64,000 bases of DNA, taken from Bradyrhizobium iriomotense (GTDB lineage Bacteria; Pseudomonadota; Alphaproteobacteria; Rhizobiales; Xanthobacteraceae). Below the pieces are notes generated by a model, which was not told where the DNA came from, searched no databases, and was given only the letters and a program-made list of their open reading frames with translations. Within the stretch, counting starts at the first letter, position 1, and each line of letters starts with the position of its first letter. The translations under genes were made by a program, and so were the position numbers. Of the stretch, positions 61,201 to 64,000 are shown piece by piece. The stretch is taken from the NCBI RefSeq assembly GCF_030160715.1, contig NZ_BSOW01000023.1, positions 62,001 through 126,000 of the forward strand, in the 5' to 3' direction.

Positions 61201-62556
61201 ATGAAGATCCTCCTTGCATCAACTCCCGCAACCGGCCATCTCAACCCGCTGCTTGCGATCGGACGCTTCCTGATCGCCGAAGGCCACGAGGTTGCCTTTC
61301 TGTCGGGGAGCGCTCTGCGCGGTCCAATCGAACGCATCGGCGCAAGGCCTTACTCTTTTCCGGCCGGCGCGGATTTCGATCTGCGCGACTTCGCGACGGT
61401 GGCTCCTGAACTGAAAACCATTCCGCCGGGCATGGAATGGTTCCGCGTCGCCATGGAACGGGTATTCGTCGATGCCATTCCCGGCCAGCACAAGGGCATA
61501 CGGCAGGTGCTACAAGATTTCCCGGCCGAAATCATCGTCGGCGACGACATGCTGTTCGGGGTCTTGCCCATGCTGCTCGGACCGCGATCGAAGCGGCCGC
61601 CGATTGCGCTGTGCGGCACGTCGTTCCTGCATTGGCGCCGCGACGATGGTGCGCCGAATTTTGTCGGGTTGCCGCCGGCCACCACACAGGCGCAGCGTGA
61701 CGATTATGCAGCGATCTATCGCGAGCGTGACGAGCATCTCTATCGGCCTGTGGCCGATCGACTGAACAGAACGCTGCAGACCATGGGGGTCGGGCCGCTG
61801 TCGATGCCCATGTTCGATTCGGTTGTCGAGCTGGCCGATGCTTACCTGCAGCTCACCGTTCCGGGCTTCGAGTTTCCGCGCACCTTTCCGGCCTCGGTGC
61901 GTTTCGTCGGTCGGCCTCCGATTATTCCGGATCAGGCACCGCTGCCATCCTGGGCGCACGAGCTCGACGGCTCGCGCAAGGTGGTGCTGGTGACGCAGGG
62001 AACGCTGGCCAATCACAATTTTGGTCTGCTGATAGCGCCGACGCTGGCGGCGCTGGCCGGTGAGCCTGACTTGCTCGTCGTTGCCACCTCTGGCGGCCGC
62101 CCCGTCGACGCCATCCCGGGTCCAATTCCGGCCAACGCGCGCCTTGCTCAATACCTGCCGTTCGAATGGATCCTGCCCAAGGTCGACGCATTCGTTACCA
62201 ATGGCGGCTACGGCAGCGTCAACCAGGCGATGAGCTTTGGCATTCCGCTGGTCACCGCAGGGTTGACGGAAGACAAGGCGGACGTGAATGCGCGCGTCGC
62301 GTGGTCCGGTGTGGGCATCGATCTGGCGACAAATGAGCCAACCCCTGACGCGTTGCGCCACGCCATCCGAACCGTCCTCGATAGTCCGACCTATCGTAGA
62401 CAGGCGTCGTCGATGGCCGACGAGTTCGGTGCGATCGACACACGCGCGGAGATTCTTCGGATCATTGGCGAGCTCGCGCATCCAACGAAAGAAACGGTCG
62501 TGCGGAAGGGCACAGTGACTGTGGTTACGCGCCGTCGCAGTGTCGGCAGTCGGTAG
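61201..62556 (+). CDS. UGT/YjiC-like glycosyltransferase (GT1 family)
   Basis: 451 residues from ATG 61201 (KILLASTPATGHLNPLLAIG, with His13 at the catalytic position). The frame is open 10 codons upstream, but GACAGG supports this start. GT-B fold: the C-terminal half has VVLVTQGTLANHN and the nucleotide-sugar motif TNGGYGSVNQAMSFGIPLV near residue 334. Relatives glycosylate macrolides, sterols, flavonoids or lipids. The acyltransferase relic and the flavoprotein around it suggest a natural-product or glycolipid locus. The acceptor is unknown. Confidence 0.9.
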   Translation: MKILLASTPATGHLNPLLAIGRFLIAEGHEVAFLSGSALRGPIERIGARPYSFPAGADFDLRDFATVAPELKTIPPGMEWFRVAMERVFVDAIPGQHKGIRQVLQDFPAEIIVGDDMLFGVLPMLLGPRSKRPPIALCGTSFLHWRRDDGAPNFVGLPPATTQAQRDDYAAIYRERDEHLYRPVADRLNRTLQTMGVGPLSMPMFDSVVELADAYLQLTVPGFEFPRTFPASVRFVGRPPIIPDQAPLPSWAHELDGSRKVVLVTQGTLANHNFGLLIAPTLAALAGEPDLLVVATSGGRPVDAIPGPIPANARLAQYLPFEWILPKVDAFVTNGGYGSVNQAMSFGIPLVTAGLTEDKADVNARVAWSGVGIDLATNEPTPDALRHAIRTVLDSPTYRRQASSMADEFGAIDTRAEILRIIGELAHPTKETVVRKGTVTVVTRRRSVGSR

Positions 62557-63097
62557 CATCCATCACCCCCAAATGGCGACCTCGCATTTTGCCGACTTTA
62601 GGTCATCCGCGGGCACCCCCGCGGATGACCGCGGCCAGTTCCTCATGCGATGGAGCGGCGTGTCCTGGCGGTTTTCCTGTCCGCTGTCGTAGCCTTGACG
62701 CCAATCCGGATGAGTATCTGCTGCACATCCCTCAACTGTTCCGAACCCTCGCAACAAGCTCGTTTGAAGCAGGGACGGGGCGACGCACCAGCGACGGCCA
62801 CGGCGTCGCTTTGGCTTCCACCTGGTGAACACCGTCCGGCATATCTCTGGTCCTCGAACGAGCTGAGCAATACCGCTGGCATGGCTTCGAGATCGTGGCG
62901 AGATCGGCTCGTCGCCTTGCATCTTCCCGAGGCTGCGCCAACCGCGCTGAAGGGACGACGGCATGCGCGTGGGCATTGCTGCGTCACAGTCGGCCAGAGG
63001 CGGGCTACGGATGTAACCATTGACGTCAAAAATGCCATCCAGTCGCAACCCGCTCCGGCTTGACTGCGGGCTCTGCCAACACGGGAGGAGCGGAGCA
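62557..63097. other. 541-base gap without a recognised intact gene
   Basis: After the glycosyltransferase there is a hairpin (62601-62630), then about 450 bases in which no frame reads as a known protein. Several short frames on both strands could be debris of lost genes. A ribosome site at the end belongs to the next gene. Confidence 0.5.
62601..62630. repeat. Perfect inverted repeat downstream of the glycosyltransferase
   Basis: GGTCATCCGCGGG and CCCGCGGATGACC (13 bases each) flank a 4-base loop, 45 bases after the stop codon. There is no T-run. It may work as a transcript end or a protein site. Confidence 0.6.
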
Positions 63098-64000
63098 ATG
63101 CCGGATTTAGTCGAACGCACTCTGCATCGGCTTCACGGACAATTATCGGGCCACTTGTCGAGGCCGGGCGATGATCGCTACGCCGCCGCGACGGCGATCT
63201 GGGCAAAACCCGTGGGGCCGATGCCGCGCGCGGTCGCGCACTGCCGCACGTCGCAAGACGTGCAGTCGGCGATCCGGGCCGCGCGCGACGGCGATCTCCC
63301 GCTTTCGGTTCGTGGCGGCGGTCACGACTGGGCCGGCCGGGCGCTGTGCGACGGCATGGTAATCGACCTGACCGCGATGAACGATGTAACGCTGAGCCCC
63401 GACAATCGCTCCGCACGGATTTCGGGAGGCGCCCGCGCTTCGGACGTTTTCGCGGTCACCGATCCGCGCGGGCTTGCGGTGGTCACGGGCTCATGCAGCT
63501 CCGTCGGCATGACGGGCCTGACGCTCGGTGGCGGTTATGGATCGCTGATCGCCCGCTTCGGGCTTGCGCTCGACAATCTGCTCGCCGCCGACGTCGTTCT
63601 TGCGGATGGGCGCGTCATCACTGCGAGCCCCTCCTGCGAAGAGGAACTGTTCTGGGCGCTGCGTGGCGGTGGCGGCAATTTCGGCGTGGTGACAGCGATG
63701 CAACACCGGGCGCACCATTTGCCAAGCGTGCGCTCAGGCATGCTGCTTTTCCCGTTCGCCCAAGCCAGGACCGTGCTCGGAGGTTGCATCGAGATCATGG
63801 CGACCGCGCCCGAGGAACTGACGGTCCAGCTCGGACTGGTTGGCGGCCCTGACGGCGTTCCCCTTGTCATGGTGGTGCCGACGTGGTGCGGTGTGCGGGA
63901 GCAGGGCGAAGCGCGTCTGGCGCCGTTCCTTGGGCTTGGAACGCTCGTCACCAACACTTTGACCGCGACGGCCTATGGCGCCTCGCTCGCGATATTCGAT
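63098..64000 (+). CDS. FAD-binding (BBE/PCMH-type) oxidoreductase, N-terminal part
   Basis: 301 codons visible from ATG 63098, open to the end of the window; GGGAGGAG lies just upstream. The PCMH FAD domain shows SVRGGGHDWAGRALCDGMVI with His76 and GSCSSVGMTGLTLGGGYGSL with Cys133, the two positions that carry covalent flavin in berberine-bridge-type enzymes; bicovalent FAD is therefore predicted. LFWALRGGGGNFGVVTAM is also typical. Such enzymes oxidise sugars, alkaloids or polyketides. It fits a natural-product locus with the glycosyltransferase upstream. Confidence 0.9.
   Translation, partial: MPDLVERTLHRLHGQLSGHLSRPGDDRYAAATAIWAKPVGPMPRAVAHCRTSQDVQSAIRAARDGDLPLSVRGGGHDWAGRALCDGMVIDLTAMNDVTLSPDNRSARISGGARASDVFAVTDPRGLAVVTGSCSSVGMTGLTLGGGYGSLIARFGLALDNLLAADVVLADGRVITASPSCEEELFWALRGGGGNFGVVTAMQHRAHHLPSVRSGMLLFPFAQARTVLGGCIEIMATAPEELTVQLGLVGGPDGVPLVMVVPTWCGVREQGEARLAPFLGLGTLVTNTLTATAYGASLAIFD

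Overview
The window reads as a chromosomal segment of a Bradyrhizobium-like alphaproteobacterium (Nitrobacteraceae). I infer this from the high GC and NGC/NCG codon use, from alphaproteobacterial gene orders (ffs-dnaX-ybaB-recR; def-fmt-truA-dapE-dapD; rpmH-rnpA-yidC-engB-argB), from lineage-typical proteins (DUF2865, BTLCP peptidase, DUF1036), and from several families of palindromic intergenic repeats.

Layout. 1-3090: the end of a HugZ-like gene and a secreted TPR-CHAT protein. 3384-9000: central carbon genes (pckA with a clear terminator, a thioesterase-like protein, glgP). 9071-13377: small secreted or hypothetical proteins, a GIY-YIG nuclease inside a palindromic element, pyrE, a Nu-type GST and a LysE exporter. 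13674-25364: polA, whose proofreading site is degenerate, an acyltransferase-3, UDP-glucose dehydrogenase, hrpB, a retropepsin-like protease, a BTLCP peptidase and a phosphohexomutase. 25510-27247: a chemoreceptor with a premature stop, coupled to a small membrane protein. 27317-30250: Lrp regulator, PfkB kinase, nudC and a HIT protein. 30522-34919: an overlapping catabolic operon (binding protein, permease, ATPase, altered SDR, enolase-superfamily enzyme). 35172-36935: a second chemoreceptor. 37436-40436: SRP RNA, dnaX, ybaB, recR. 41132-44179: AmpG-like MFS, a second GIY-YIG element and rmuC. 44350-56603: a dense housekeeping block (def, fmt, truA, dapE, DUF805, dapD, HAD nucleotidase, DUF1036, argB, DUF423, engB, yidC, rnpA, rpmH). 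56953-58452: a sensor histidine kinase. 58790-58866: tRNA-Arg(ACG).

Beyond the tRNA the character changes. There is a 3' fragment of a tRNA-Ser gene, an AraC gene broken by an in-frame stop, a frameshifted relic that looks like a condensation/PapA-type acyltransferase, an intact UGT-type glycosyltransferase and a BBE-type flavoprotein running off the end. I read this as the edge of a partly decayed genomic island with a natural-product flavour.

The most interesting pattern is spread across the window. Two small GIY-YIG nuclease genes each sit inside an inverted pair of palindromic repeats, and each has its own repeat family. Short gene-less copies of the same families lie in other intergenic gaps and keep the sub-terminal sequence of the gene-bearing copies. 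This looks like an autonomous/non-autonomous mobile repeat system built on GIY-YIG nucleases, analogous to but distinct from REP/RAYT. It is an inference from sequence layout and needs a genome-wide test.
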